A stretch of DNA of 64,000 nucleotides from Isoetes taiwanensis. Lineage: Eukaryota > Streptophyta > Lycopodiopsida > Isoetales > Isoetaceae. Position numbers and translations under genes: made by a program. Shown here piece after piece: positions 1 to 9,374 of the stretch. The notes beneath the pieces are model-generated. The model was not told the origin of the DNA. It saw only the letters and a program-made list of their open reading frames with translations, and searched no databases. The stretch is from positions 929,927-993,926 of the forward strand of contig JAJEKV010000001.1 in assembly GCA_021234155.1 (NCBI GenBank). The letters run 5' to 3'. The first letter of the stretch is position 1. Each line of letters begins with the position of its first letter.

Positions 1-105
1 CAATCCATCAATAAACATGCCAAACAATGTAGGTGATAATGGGCATCCCTGTTTTACCCCTATATTACTCTCGACACTGTCAAGGATAATCTCAGAGAAT
101 GGCTT

Positions 106-106
<1 letters not shown>
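1..106 (-). pseudogene. LINE reverse transcriptase fragment
   Basis: On the minus strand the reading includes VKQGCPLSPTLFGMFIDGL, the RT palm motif seen in plant non-LTR retrotransposons just before the catalytic block. Upstream on that strand the reading stops at the (GA)n tract. Downstream it runs off the window. The same fragment, with more of its C-terminal side, is visible at 48300-49385 in front of copy 2. It lies beyond the last visible TNP2 splice donor and so probably sits in a TNP2 intron. Confidence 0.75.

Positions 107-192
<86 letters not shown>
107..192. repeat. (GA)n microsatellite
   Basis: About 43 uninterrupted GA dinucleotides. They separate the LINE RT fragment from the TNP2 intron sequence that starts at 231. 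Copy 2 has two GA tracts here (49387-49466 and 49715-49761) with about 250 bp of extra sequence between them. Confidence 0.97.
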
Positions 193-196
<4 letters not shown>

Positions 197-2409
197 TTCA
201 ATAAGAAAAAATGAGCGAGTCAAAATTATACCTGAAGAAACTTATGCCAATCATGTGATTTTAACCCTGTGAGGATACCCTTCTTTGTAAATGCCTTTTG
301 CAAAGAGGCCCCATATCCAGTTGGGGTGCGCACCTTTGCTATTCTTTTGTTCACTTCAACAAGTTGCTTCTTCCCTAAAACCCATGAGCCCTGTCTCCAT
401 GTTAAGGTTTTCCTGCCTTTCCTCTCGATAGGCCAATACTTTTTTTTGACTTTCTGCTCTTTGAGATCCATTCTTGCAGCCAGTGTTTCCCATTCTCCTG
501 TTAAATGATTCCATAGGAAATGACTGACATTTTTGAAGATGTGCATCGGATCAAGTAAATGAACCACCTCCAAGTCAGTCCAATATTCCAACCTATAAAA
601 TATGGATAATCTCTTCATTCCAGGAGGAAATTCTACATTTGCATCTCCATAACTTGTCAGATAATTCACATGGGGATTCATTTGCTGCCAAGCATCCAAC
701 CAATCCTGAGGTGTCCATCGCTTTGGCTTTGGTGTATCATCAGACCCACGTGCATGATGGCCCTCTGTCAAGTATTTCTTATGCCCAGCACAAGGCGCCC
801 AAAAAACAATCACTATTAGTTTTTTACAACAGTTTTTACATGAAACCACTATAAAAAAAGAGATGTTACTAAGTGGGTTAATGTGTTGAATAACCATTAA
901 TAGTTACATTATGTGGTTCTTATGTATGATTTATCATTCTAGTTTGTTATAATAGTTAAGCATCATGGTTCTTTGTGATAGTTTGTTTGGTTTATAGTAG
1001 TGCTTTATTGCTCAGTTTTAAGTATGTGTATTGATTAGCAAGGCTGTAAACCATTAACGAATTCGATTTTGATTGTTTGTGTAACTTAAAGTGCTTTTCT
1101 AATGAAATTAGCTACCTTATTTCATATGAACTAAGGTTGTTTCCTACAATAAAATGTTGCAGTTATTTATTATAGAACATGGACTAACTACCAATAGTTT
1201 TTGCATTAAGATAGTGAATGTTTGTTGTCGTAATTGACATTAGATTAGTGAACAAAATAAGGCATACTTTAAGTTGGAAACCATTGCCATTTCAAGTTAT
1301 AAACGATGATGAGTCCTCTATCATATTGTTATTAATGGTTTTTGGTCCATGTAATTGTCATTTAGATTATGTCACAATTAAAATGCCTATTTAATCATCA
1401 TCATTCATGATTATCACCATCTAATTCTAACGTTTTGTTCTTTTTATTCAAAATAAATAACATTCTTCATAATTTATACTATGTGCAATAATTATCTTTT
1501 CTTTTGTTTTTCTCTTTTCTTTTGTTTTTTCATTGAGTTCTTTCTGTTCCTCACAACAGTTTGTAAGCTTTGCTTTTTGGGAATCGAACCCAAATAAGTC
1601 CATAAGGCATCCTGCTTAGCTCTTAAAGTCTTAGTTGTTGAAATGACGATTAAGCACGAATGATCAAACAAATACTGAGACGAAATCACTTCTTGTTGTC
1701 GTTATATAAGAATAAGATGCAAGCCCAAGTAAGAATGAACACTTACTAGTATTATAGCAAGATATATCGAGTGAAAGGCAACCGATATATCGATCTACTA
1801 GCAAGATCACAAGAAAAACATCAGTCGGAGGCCAAAGATAATTCGAGGAAAAATGCTTGAGAAGCTTGGGCAAGGGGAATGCTTGAGAATCATGTGCAAG
1901 GCCCTGTAAACTGCACCAAAAGAGGTAAAAAACACACAGACAAAGTAAGGTAAAATTTTGCCTACATATTTCCTGCATAGAGGCAACGATTCAGCATCCA
2001 ACCATTCTTGGCAGACACTGAACCAAGTGGAGAGAAAGTTAAAGCAAAATATAGAAAAGTGATTAGCAAGAAAAGAAAAAGTAAGAGCAAATGATGAACC
2101 CATGGAGGTAGAATCCGGCATCCCTCATGCAGGCTGGTCTGGCGAGCCAGATCGAGCATCCCATGCGCGCCCTTGCCGCTTCGATGAAACTGTAAGGAAC
2201 TGTAAAGAACTTAAAATAACCGGTGCTTCGATCGGCTCCCGAAATTGAGTTCAGGAGCCAGCCGGGTTCGCCCAAGCGAACCCAGAAAATTCGCCAAGCG
2301 AACCCGCCATCTTGACGTGGTATTTGCGTGGCACTACTACCCATCGGTTCGCCCTTAACCCGAACGGGTTTAGCCAACCGTCTTAACCGACGGCGGTGCA
2401 TTTATTAAG

Positions 2410-2551
2410 TAGGGGCATTTATTACCCCCTGCCGGGTTCGCCCAAGCGAACCCACCGGCAGGGGCTAGATGTCAGATTTCGTAGGGGATTTATTACCCCC
2501 TGCCGGGTTCGCCCAAGCGAACCCACCGGCGGGGGCTACATGTCCTCTTTT
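2410..2551. repeat. Two tandem 72-bp hairpin units
   Basis: Units start at 2410 and 2482 with a 72-bp period. Each contains the 20-bp near-palindrome GGGTTCGCCCAAGCGAACCC (centres near 2443 and 2515) nested in a wider inverted repeat, CCCCTGCCGG ... CCGGCAGGGG. One strand could therefore fold into a hairpin of about 16-17 paired bases with a CCAA loop. More degenerate copies of the same core lie at 2264-2283 and around 2290 and 2345. Confidence 0.85.
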
Positions 2552-2730
2552 TCTTCCGATCTGAATCCATCTCTAGATCTAAGCCAGATACTTGGAATCG
2601 GAATGCATTTTCTCGACAGCCCAATAAGAGCAAATTTGGAGCTTCAATCCGGAGGATCTGAGCCGTTTGATTCTTGGTAGATGTGGGTATTGCCCAGTCG
2701 TAGATTTTCGGGGAAAATTCCTTACGGGGG

Positions 2731-3331
2731 TTGGAATTGGGGGTTAATGAAGAGCTGGATTTATGCCAAGGCCGTGCTGCAGCGGCGAGGGGGCAGAATG
2801 AACAGGGCATCAAGGAGGAGGAGGACGAAGAGGCTGAAATTCTGCCGCCAGGGTCGTATGATCTGATCGAAATGGATGCCATGGAAATTCTGGCAGAGCA
2901 CACGCATTTCTGCGAGATCTGCGGCAAGGGATTCAAGTGGGATGCAAATCTGGAGAATGCACATCTTGCCGCCATGGCGCGAATACAAAAGCGGCTGCCA
3001 CGCCCGGCCACAAGGCGAAAAAAATAACGAGAATCATCTCTCCAAACAGAAGCGATTTTCCTGCCCGTTTGAAGGCTGCAAGCGGAATAAAAAGCACAAG
3101 AAATTCCAGCCTCTCAAAACTGTTCTCTGTGTCAAGAATCACTACCGCCGAACTCACTGCCCTAAGATTCTCATCAACAGCAAATGCAAAATTAAACGAT
3201 TTTCTGTTGTTGCAGATCTCAAGACTCATGAGAAGCACTGTGGCAAAGAAAAATGGCAGTGTTCTTGTGGCACCACTTTTTCCAGAAAAGATAAGCTTAT
3301 TGGCGTGGGTCATCGATCCGCCCCCCGCTGA
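2731..3331 (+). pseudogene. STOP1-like: STOP1-type C2H2 zinc-finger protein, captured exon fragment
   Basis: The first frame reads [20 protein letters not shown] then [16 protein letters not shown], which is the first C2H2 finger with its lead-in. A shift between about 2955 and 3010 moves to a second frame with [50 protein letters not shown] and [17 protein letters not shown]. That order is the four-finger core of STOP1, a nuclear transcription factor of proton and aluminium tolerance. The N-terminal half and the C-terminus are missing. Finger 1 has Trp where the family has Arg (tgg for cgg), and its second His region is scrambled. The fragment sits between the two palindrome arrays of the Pack-MULE, so it is most likely captured and non-functional. 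A degraded second copy is at about 52430-52850. Confidence 0.85.
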
Positions 3332-3340
3332 CATTGGCGT

Positions 3341-3565
3341 GGGTTTGCCCAAGCGAACCCGGTAGGGTCACTGGTCCCACACGCTTGACTCCTGCCGCGC
3401 GACTTAGCAGGGTTTGGGTTCGCCCAAAGCGAACCGGCAAGAATGCCTTGCGGCGATTGCGCCCCTAACCGTCATGCCACGCCCCTCGGGTTCGGGCCTG
3501 GCGAATCCGGGCGGGTTCCGCCTGGCGAATTTTGGGGTTCGGGCCAGGCGAACCCGCTTGGCAAG
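3341..3565. repeat. Right-hand palindrome array of the Pack-MULE
   Basis: At least four variants of the GGGTTCGCC/GGCGAACCC near-palindrome occur here: around 3341, 3416, 3488 and 3534-3556. They mirror the array on the left side of the STOP1 fragment. The variants differ in their central four bases (CCAA, CAAA, GGCCT). The right terminal inverted repeat follows at 3568. Confidence 0.75.
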
Positions 3566-3619
3566 TTGACTCAATTTCGGGAGCCAATAAAGTGGGCGTA
3601 AAATAACGATCAAATCAGA

Positions 3620-4180
3620 GCAACAAAAAATTGCAGAAATAAGAAACTAGCGTACCTCATGTGGCCTAGACGCTTCCAACCACCACTGCGCAGAACAAAA
3701 ATACTAGAGTAATATTCTAATATTTACTCTAGGTAACCTCTTCAAAAACAGAAGAAACAGAGGGTTTGTTTCAATAGCAGTTATATCCTTGTTGAAACTT
3801 CTTCGGTATTATTGAATCCACTTTGCTACTGATTGGTTGTCCACTGAATCCAAACTTTAGCGCCCAGCTGCTATGCTTGTTTCAGAAATAGAAGAAAGTA
3901 GCAATAACTTACAGAGAAACCGAATATGGAAAGAATGTGCAACTCAATATGCGACTCTAGAGACAAGATAGGAAACCTTTGGAAAGCCTTCAAAGGCACA
4001 AAGAAAATAAAAAGAGGAAGGATCTGCCAGGCGAGACTCCCTGCGCTATTCTTACCTAGTCTCCTGAGATTCACGAAGTAGAGGCGGAATATGGAGGCAA
4101 AGTGGAGAAGCCCTCATAGCGGCAAATGGATGATGATAGAGAAAAGGAGAGGGTAATAATACTAGCCTATAAATGTATTT
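3620..4180. other. TNP2 intron sequence, no gene seen
   Basis: Sequence between the Pack-MULE and the 183-bp MITE. It holds a short duplicated phrase around a TATTCTAATATTTACTCTAG-like stretch (3712-3733) but no ORF with recognisable content. The homologous part of copy 2 is about 53145-53700. Confidence 0.6.
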
Positions 4181-4184
4181 ACCT

Positions 4185-4385
4185 ACACCGCGCCGGGCAT
4201 GGTATTTATCAACCACCGTAATGTTTGAACCAAAAAAAATACACGAGGTTTTTGTGGACTTAACCAATTTTTGAGTGAGTGTCATGTTAAAACCACATTG
4301 AGAGAAAAAAAATACGGTTTTTTTTTTAGGTTCACGCTGGTTCAAACATGACGGTGGTTGATAAATACCACGATTGACACCGCGC
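4185..4385. mobile_element. 183-bp MITE with 9-bp target duplication (Mutator-type)
   Basis: Direct repeats ACACCGCGC at 4185-4193 and 4377-4385 flank an element at 4194-4376. Its arms are nearly perfect inverted repeats: 33 bases at 4200-4232 match the complement of 4338-4370 with one mismatch (core GGTATTTATCAACCACCGT). The interior is A- and T-rich and has no coding capacity. A 9-bp duplication points to the Mutator superfamily. In copy 2 only the left arm is recognisable (about 53715-53745), and foreign-looking GC-rich sequence follows it. Confidence 0.8.
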
Positions 4386-4974
4386 ACGTTATATTGGTGG
4401 GTCGCTTTCTTTCTTTTTATATGGTTCCGTATATGCTGGCATATATGCAAATGTACTGAGAAATAATATGAGTTACCAATGTTGGGCGGGTTCTCTGAAA
4501 TAATATGTACAGAAAGAAATATATAACAAAATCAACAACCAGGGGCTTGAACCCCAGCTAAACCATTAATCCACACGAATCTCTCGTCAAACAATAAACA
4601 TTTTCACAAAAAATCCATGCAAAATAACATTGCTAATAATGGGTTGATCGTTGTTCTTCTACAGTTAGCTAGACATGGAAGGCCATTATATTGGTTTCTG
4701 TAGAGGTCATTGGGCTTATATTCTGATAGATGCATGAACATACAATAATACTAAAACCCCCATTGACTCAGAATATTACTGCCTGGTATATTCCATAAAA
4801 TATGTTTAAGAACGCTATGTGCCTACTTCTTAGGAGAATACCCCTTCCCCACCCGTGAATGGTATATTCCATGAATATACCATAAAATATTGGAATAGCA
4901 CATCCCTCACCCTTTGTGCCGCATTTCCCAACAAAAAAATATATATTCCTTAAAAAAAATCTAAAACAAAGGGC

Positions 4975-5190
4975 GAGTTTACCAGAAGGCAACCCCAACA
5001 TATTCCTTCATTATACATCCACAATCCTTAAAACTTGTTATATTAATAACCCTTAAACCTCTAAGGCTTGCCATAAATCAGTGAGTTTGCCAAAAGGCAA
5101 CCCCAACATATTCCCTCATTACAAATACACAATCCTTGAACCTTGTATTACCAACCAAATCCTTAACACCCAAGATGCCTATTCTCAAGG
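4975..5190. repeat. 108-bp tandem duplication
   Basis: Two units begin with GAGTTT(A/G)CCA(G/A)AAGGCAACC at 4975 and 5083. They share the phrase CAACCCCAACATATTCC and the following AT-rich sequence with scattered differences. A related pair is still present in copy 2 (about 54200 and 54315). Non-coding. Confidence 0.8.
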
Positions 5191-5325
5191 ATGCTTTTGA
5201 GCCTGTTTGATGTTGGAACCTGAACATACGTGCGCCAACACCATAAGCAAATGATAATGTCAAGTTAAAAGGCCACTTTGATTAGACATTCAAAATAAGA
5301 TCTCTTAAGACCAGCTTCTTATTGC

Positions 5326-5583
5326 TCATTCTACCAATATTATATAATGAACCAATTGTTCTCGGATGCCATTATGCCAAACAAATACTATGGTATGTCC
5401 TCGAAAACACTTCAGGTTGAGTTTTTCAAGCTTGATAGTAATTGAGTCACTAATACCAGGCCAATGCAATTCTACCGCCACTGAAACACCAGCAAAATAC
5501 CATTCGGCATTTAACGTAGTCCCAGGATCATGCATCTTTGCCGCCACTGGGGAGACCTCCACATCATCATGCCACATCACCAA
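5326..5583 (-). CDS. Unrecognised 85-codon ORF in the TNP2 intron
   Basis: Open minus-strand frame with balanced composition (MVMWHDDVEV at the start, then GTTLNAEWYFAGVSVAVELH and CFRGHTIVFVWHNG). I do not recognise the family. Copy 2 keeps the first half at about 54750-54910 (VINLVMWHDDVEVS) and then loses the frame. It may be an exon of a captured gene or a chance ORF. The surrounding 5600-6050 is AT-rich and without other signals. Confidence 0.25.
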   Translation of the reverse strand: MVMWHDDVEVSPVAAKMHDPGTTLNAEWYFAGVSVAVELHWPGISDSITIKLEKLNLKCFRGHTIVFVWHNGIREQLVHYIILVE

Positions 5584-6489
5584 ATTGATGACTTTACCAT
5601 CCTAGTCATCTGAGTTTCCACATCACCCATATTTGACTTAAAGTTCAAAAATCCTAGCACAGTGTGGCTCTGCTGTTGCTAAGACATCACTATTAGGTAC
5701 CAGGACTGTGTGGCTCTGCCATGGCTAGTCACCTATTTTGGGAACCTAGTTTGGGCACAAGACAGTGTGGCCATTCCACCATTGCAAGCGCCAAGTTGGG
5801 CACCAAGATGTATTAGCAGTGGATTGGATACCAAGATTGACATCATGACTTTTTAATTAAATACAACGCAATTCAATGTATTGAGCCATATTGCGCGAAA
5901 GCTAACTAGCTTATGGACCATATCATTAATCATAGAGTTGTTTTATCAAACCAATAATAGTTTTAATGAACTATTATATTATGCATGAAACACTCTCATA
6001 AACCATAACTAGTTTTAATAAACCACTATCATATTTAAAACCAACGTTCATAACCACTATCAATCCAAATAAACCACTATGATATGTGGTTTTCCTCTAT
6101 CAAATAAAATCATGCATAAAAAACCACATATATTATGGTTTTTAGATGATCTGACATTGGTTAAATATAATAGTTTAATTTTAGGCCCCTTGTGCAGTAT
6201 ATATTTGTTTTTTAGATGTTTTGACTTATAAGACATTAAGCTGGTCCCACAAGTTGGACATCCACATGCACCACTTGTTTGCAGTCCTGCAAAGGAGAAT
6301 ACAAAGTAAATTATAAGAATACTAGTTAAAATTTGATATAATTTTGCATTATACAAGTACATCATACCTGAAGCTTCAGAAAAACCTGGATAGTCATGAA
6401 GAGTAAAACACAACATTCCATGGAATGTAAAGTCATGTGGACTTTTAGATATGTCATACATATGCCAATTGTCGCTCTTGCTCATCTTT

Positions 6490-7743
6490 GTTGGTTTCTG
6501 TTGTTCTTTGATTTACCTTGGTCTGTGCTCCCCAAGTGTTTGTCCTTCCTCTCCTCACTTACGGCCTAGTAAAGCGTCAGCATGACCCGGAAGATTAAGC
6601 GCATGACTAGGGAGACCCGCAAATTAAAAAATCTGATTCACGCACCTGCGGGGGCCTCGACAAACCCTATGACCCCACAATTGAGCCATACCTTGAGGCA
6701 GCCCCTTCTTTGGGCCCCGTCCCCATCGACCCATCCTTAGGTGCATCTTTTAGCTGCGGCCTTGGGCGGGATTGATGCTCAACTCGATGTTTGCCTTCAG
6801 GGATGCTTGCCGGGATCCACCACGGTTAAAGCTCTACAGATTATTCTCCACAGAGACATCTGCCGGTTGCCACTAGAAATTTGGGTACAACTTCTTGAGT
6901 TATTGCTTCGGTCTGCAAGGGCCGCATTTCGACCGATCACAATAATGTTTCACCAACCTCTAGCACAGGGCCCTCGCCTGAGCATGTGAGTGCTATGCCT
7001 GCGGCCGATGCTATGCCTGGGACTGATGAACCGGTCTCAATACCCGCACAGCCTCCACTTGTGGATTTGTTGCCCACTGCCCATGCCGAGGTCCCGCCCG
7101 AGTTTGGTAGGGCCACAGAACATCCATCGACCCTTACTTTGCGTATTGTAGGTCTGAAAGAGACGGGTAACTCGCCTGCTACAGATGAGGCTGCCTCTTT
7201 TTTCAGTCAGGTGATGCACATACCTGCCGACGGCATCCTTTCGGCCCAGCGGGTTGGAGCAGCACGACCCAACCGCCCCCGTCATCTCTTGGTCTGTTTT
7301 CAGGATGCTCTTTCCAGGCTGCACATCTTACGGCATGGCAATCATTTGAAGGGAACCACCTTCTCGCTCAGGAAGATTTGACCCCAAAGACGCGGCTTTG
7401 CAGTGGAAAGAAGAGCTATGTCGAGTCTGCTGCTTCAGCCTCGCCAAAACGGAAATGGGCGATTATTGTATAGGGGAGGCCGGGGCTATCATTCGGGATC
7501 GATTAACTTTCTTGTTGATCCCCGGACGATTTTGACATAGCCACGGGCTCCTTGTTTTTGGGTTGGTTCAGTTTCCTTTATTTGTGTGTTGTAACGGGGT
7601 TTAGACCCCATGTTCTGTTCTGGTTTTTGGGCTTCGGGCCTCTGTTCTGTTAGGGCTTATGCCCCCTTTGTTTGTTCTGGTCCCATAACCCGATTGGGTT
7701 CCGTGGACGTTAAAAATTTCTTCCTTCCTTCCTTCCTTCCTTC
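6490..7743 (+). mobile_element. ORF1-only LINE insertion (copy 1 only)
   Basis: Plus-strand element inside TNP2 exon 4. A first reading frame from 6582 starts MTRKIKRMTRETRKLKN and stops at 6740. A second (6986-7381) contains LRIVGLKETGNSPATDEAAS, SAQRVGAARPNRPRHLLVCF and ILRHGNHLKGTTFSL, which resembles the RRM-like core of LINE ORF1 proteins (RNA-binding chaperones). A frameshift near 7378 leads on to a Trp/Lys-rich tail. There is no endonuclease or reverse transcriptase. The 3' end is a (TTCC)n tail at 7720-7743. No clear target duplication was found. Copy 2 lacks it. It is probably a deletion derivative or a 3'-rearranged LINE mobilised in trans. The exact left edge (6485-6500) is uncertain. 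Confidence 0.65.
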
Positions 7744-8217
7744 TATAAAATCTCAAGTTCTTCCACCAGAGGTTCTAGGTAGACGTCCATATTCTTCACT
7801 TTATATTTCTCTAATTATTATATTTCATGCTTAATACAAAGTATCCTAGTCCATGCTTAATATATAGTGGTATAAATAAATTTGAATTAAAATACGTACC
7901 TGGAATAATCAGTGTCAACATGATATGGCCAGGCTTTGTGGCCATCCATGGTGGAATATTATAATTTATAATTGTCACAGGCCACACGCTATGTGAAGAT
8001 GATCTAGAACCCCATGGGTAAACACCATCAATCCCTAGTCTAAGCCTAATGTTCCGAGCTTCCGATGCAAATATAGGCCACTTTTCTTCTATCTGTTTCC
8101 ATGAAGCTCCATCTGCAGGGATTCTCATTTTCCATCAGTGCTTCGATGCCTTGCATGATAATCCATAAATTCCGCTAGTGTTGGCGATCGAAAAGTATGC
8201 CTAAGGCGAGGAATAAT

Positions 8218-9374
8218 GGGCATATGACCATCCCCTTTTCTCACAGGAGTGTTGCGGGCTTGGGATCATGTGCGTGTGCTCTTCCAGCTAGATTATGCCT
8301 CAGTTTATCACCACTCTTCTCCTTTCTTGTGGGTTCCTTTACCCCCTGCGCACTTGCCCTTGGCTGCCACTGTGCATGCTCGGACGCAGGCCCATTGGAG
8401 GCGAGCTGCTGTGCTCACCTTGGAGGATTGGTATTGGGGTGGCCAGCTAGCTTCGTGGGAGTTCTTTTCGAGCTTCGCTTTTGCGCTGAGGCGTGTTGAC
8501 CGGGCTATCACGGGAGCACGTGGCGGGAGTATTCCGCTACACATACCTATAGTCCCTCGGGGATGATGTGGTGGTGCGAGGTTTGGAAGAAGGTTCATCC
8601 CGGATGTTGTGTCTTCTTGCTTTGTGCGGTTGGCTATTCATGACACACTGCCCCTTCAGGCAAGTGGTCTCTCAGCTTCCGGGTTCGATGGCCTTCGGTT
8701 TGGGCGTGGACATGGAGCTCACTTCCCCACCGGAAGGTTAGGGTGCTACGTGGCGGGCGGTGGTGCAATTTGTATCGGTGAATGCCCTTGTGAGTTGGTT
8801 TAGGCGGTGTGAGCCCTCTCGCCCTTGTTGTGGCCTTCATTGTGAAATTTGTGGAACATTGTGCGGTTTTATGCCCCTCACTTGCGGTCGCCTCGGGATT
8901 GGGTTAGGGCTCTATATTTTAGGTGATATTGACTAGCTGCCGATTGTTGCCATGTGTATCCTGGTGCTTGGCCGCTTGCGGCAGCAAGCCTTGCATCTGT
9001 GCGTGGCTTGGTTGGTGTGGCTGATTTGGAAGCGGCGGCAGTTGTGGATCTTTCAGGGGATTCAGCAGCCTGCAGCCTCTCTCGATTCCTCGACTTCGGT
9101 ACAAGCTATTTCAAAGCTTTTACGGTGTTCGAGTAGTAGTAGAGCGGAAGTTTGCCATTTGGCGGGACTTCTTGGGTGTTGTAGATGGTGATGGTGGGGT
9201 TTGTGCAAAGATGGAGAGTTGCGGTTTTTTCCGCGGAGTTTGTTGTGGAGTGTCGAGGTATCGTTGTCTCTTTGGGGCGATACTCCTTCCTCCTCACTTG
9301 CTTTGTAACATTACCATTCTTTTAATATATTGATGCCACAGTTCTTCAAAAAAAAAAAAAAAAGGGCATATGAC
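8218..9374 (+). mobile_element. 5'-truncated LINE with poly(A) and 11-bp target duplication
   Basis: GGGCATATGAC occurs at 8218-8228 and again at 9364-9374. Between them lies 1135 bp ending in 16 A residues (9348-9363), the hallmark of target-primed LINE insertion. Removing the insert rejoins TNP2 exon 3 in the right sense (KMLRHMP followed by IIPRLRHTFRSPTLAEFMDY). Plus-strand frames in the insert (8249-8566, 8600-8690, 8954-9190) read VLRAWDHVRVLF-type, VSSCFVRLAIHDTLPLQ and LVWLIWKRRQLWIFQG. These look like the C-terminal region after the RT domain of a plant LINE, broken by frameshifts. The same insertion with the same target site is at 56241-57315 in copy 2, so it is older than the duplication. 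Confidence 0.9.

Larger units (their letters stand above)
2212..3607 (+). mobile_element. Pack-MULE: non-autonomous Mutator-like element with captured gene piece
   Basis: A 9-bp direct repeat, TAAAATAAC, lies at 2212-2220 and 3599-3607 and is read as the target-site duplication. The element proper is 2221-3598 (1378 bp). Its ends are imperfect inverted repeats that share a perfect 17-bp core, GGCTCCCGAAATTGAGT. This core begins 14 bases in from the left end (2234 on) and is mirrored at 3568-3584. Inside each end are clustered near-palindromes based on GGGTTCGCCCAAGCGAACCC. The centre holds a STOP1-type zinc-finger exon. A 9-bp duplication with inverted ends and no transposase is the usual signature of non-autonomous MULEs, and those with host exons are called Pack-MULEs. 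It is inserted in a TNP2 intron. Copy 2 carries the same insertion, so it predates the duplication. Confidence 0.8.

Noticed and set aside
17..214. Arg/Glu-repeat ORF over the (GA)n tract
   Set aside because: Pure translation of a microsatellite. The real coding on this stretch is the minus-strand LINE RT.
1492..2159. Aromatic-rich minus-strand ORFs suggesting a membrane protein
   Set aside because: Overlap in several frames inside the TNP2 intron and are not conserved in frame in copy 2.
4530..4585. Antisense B-box-like phrase GGGGTTCAAGCCCC on the minus strand
   Set aside because: No A-box at the right distance and no repeat partner in the window.
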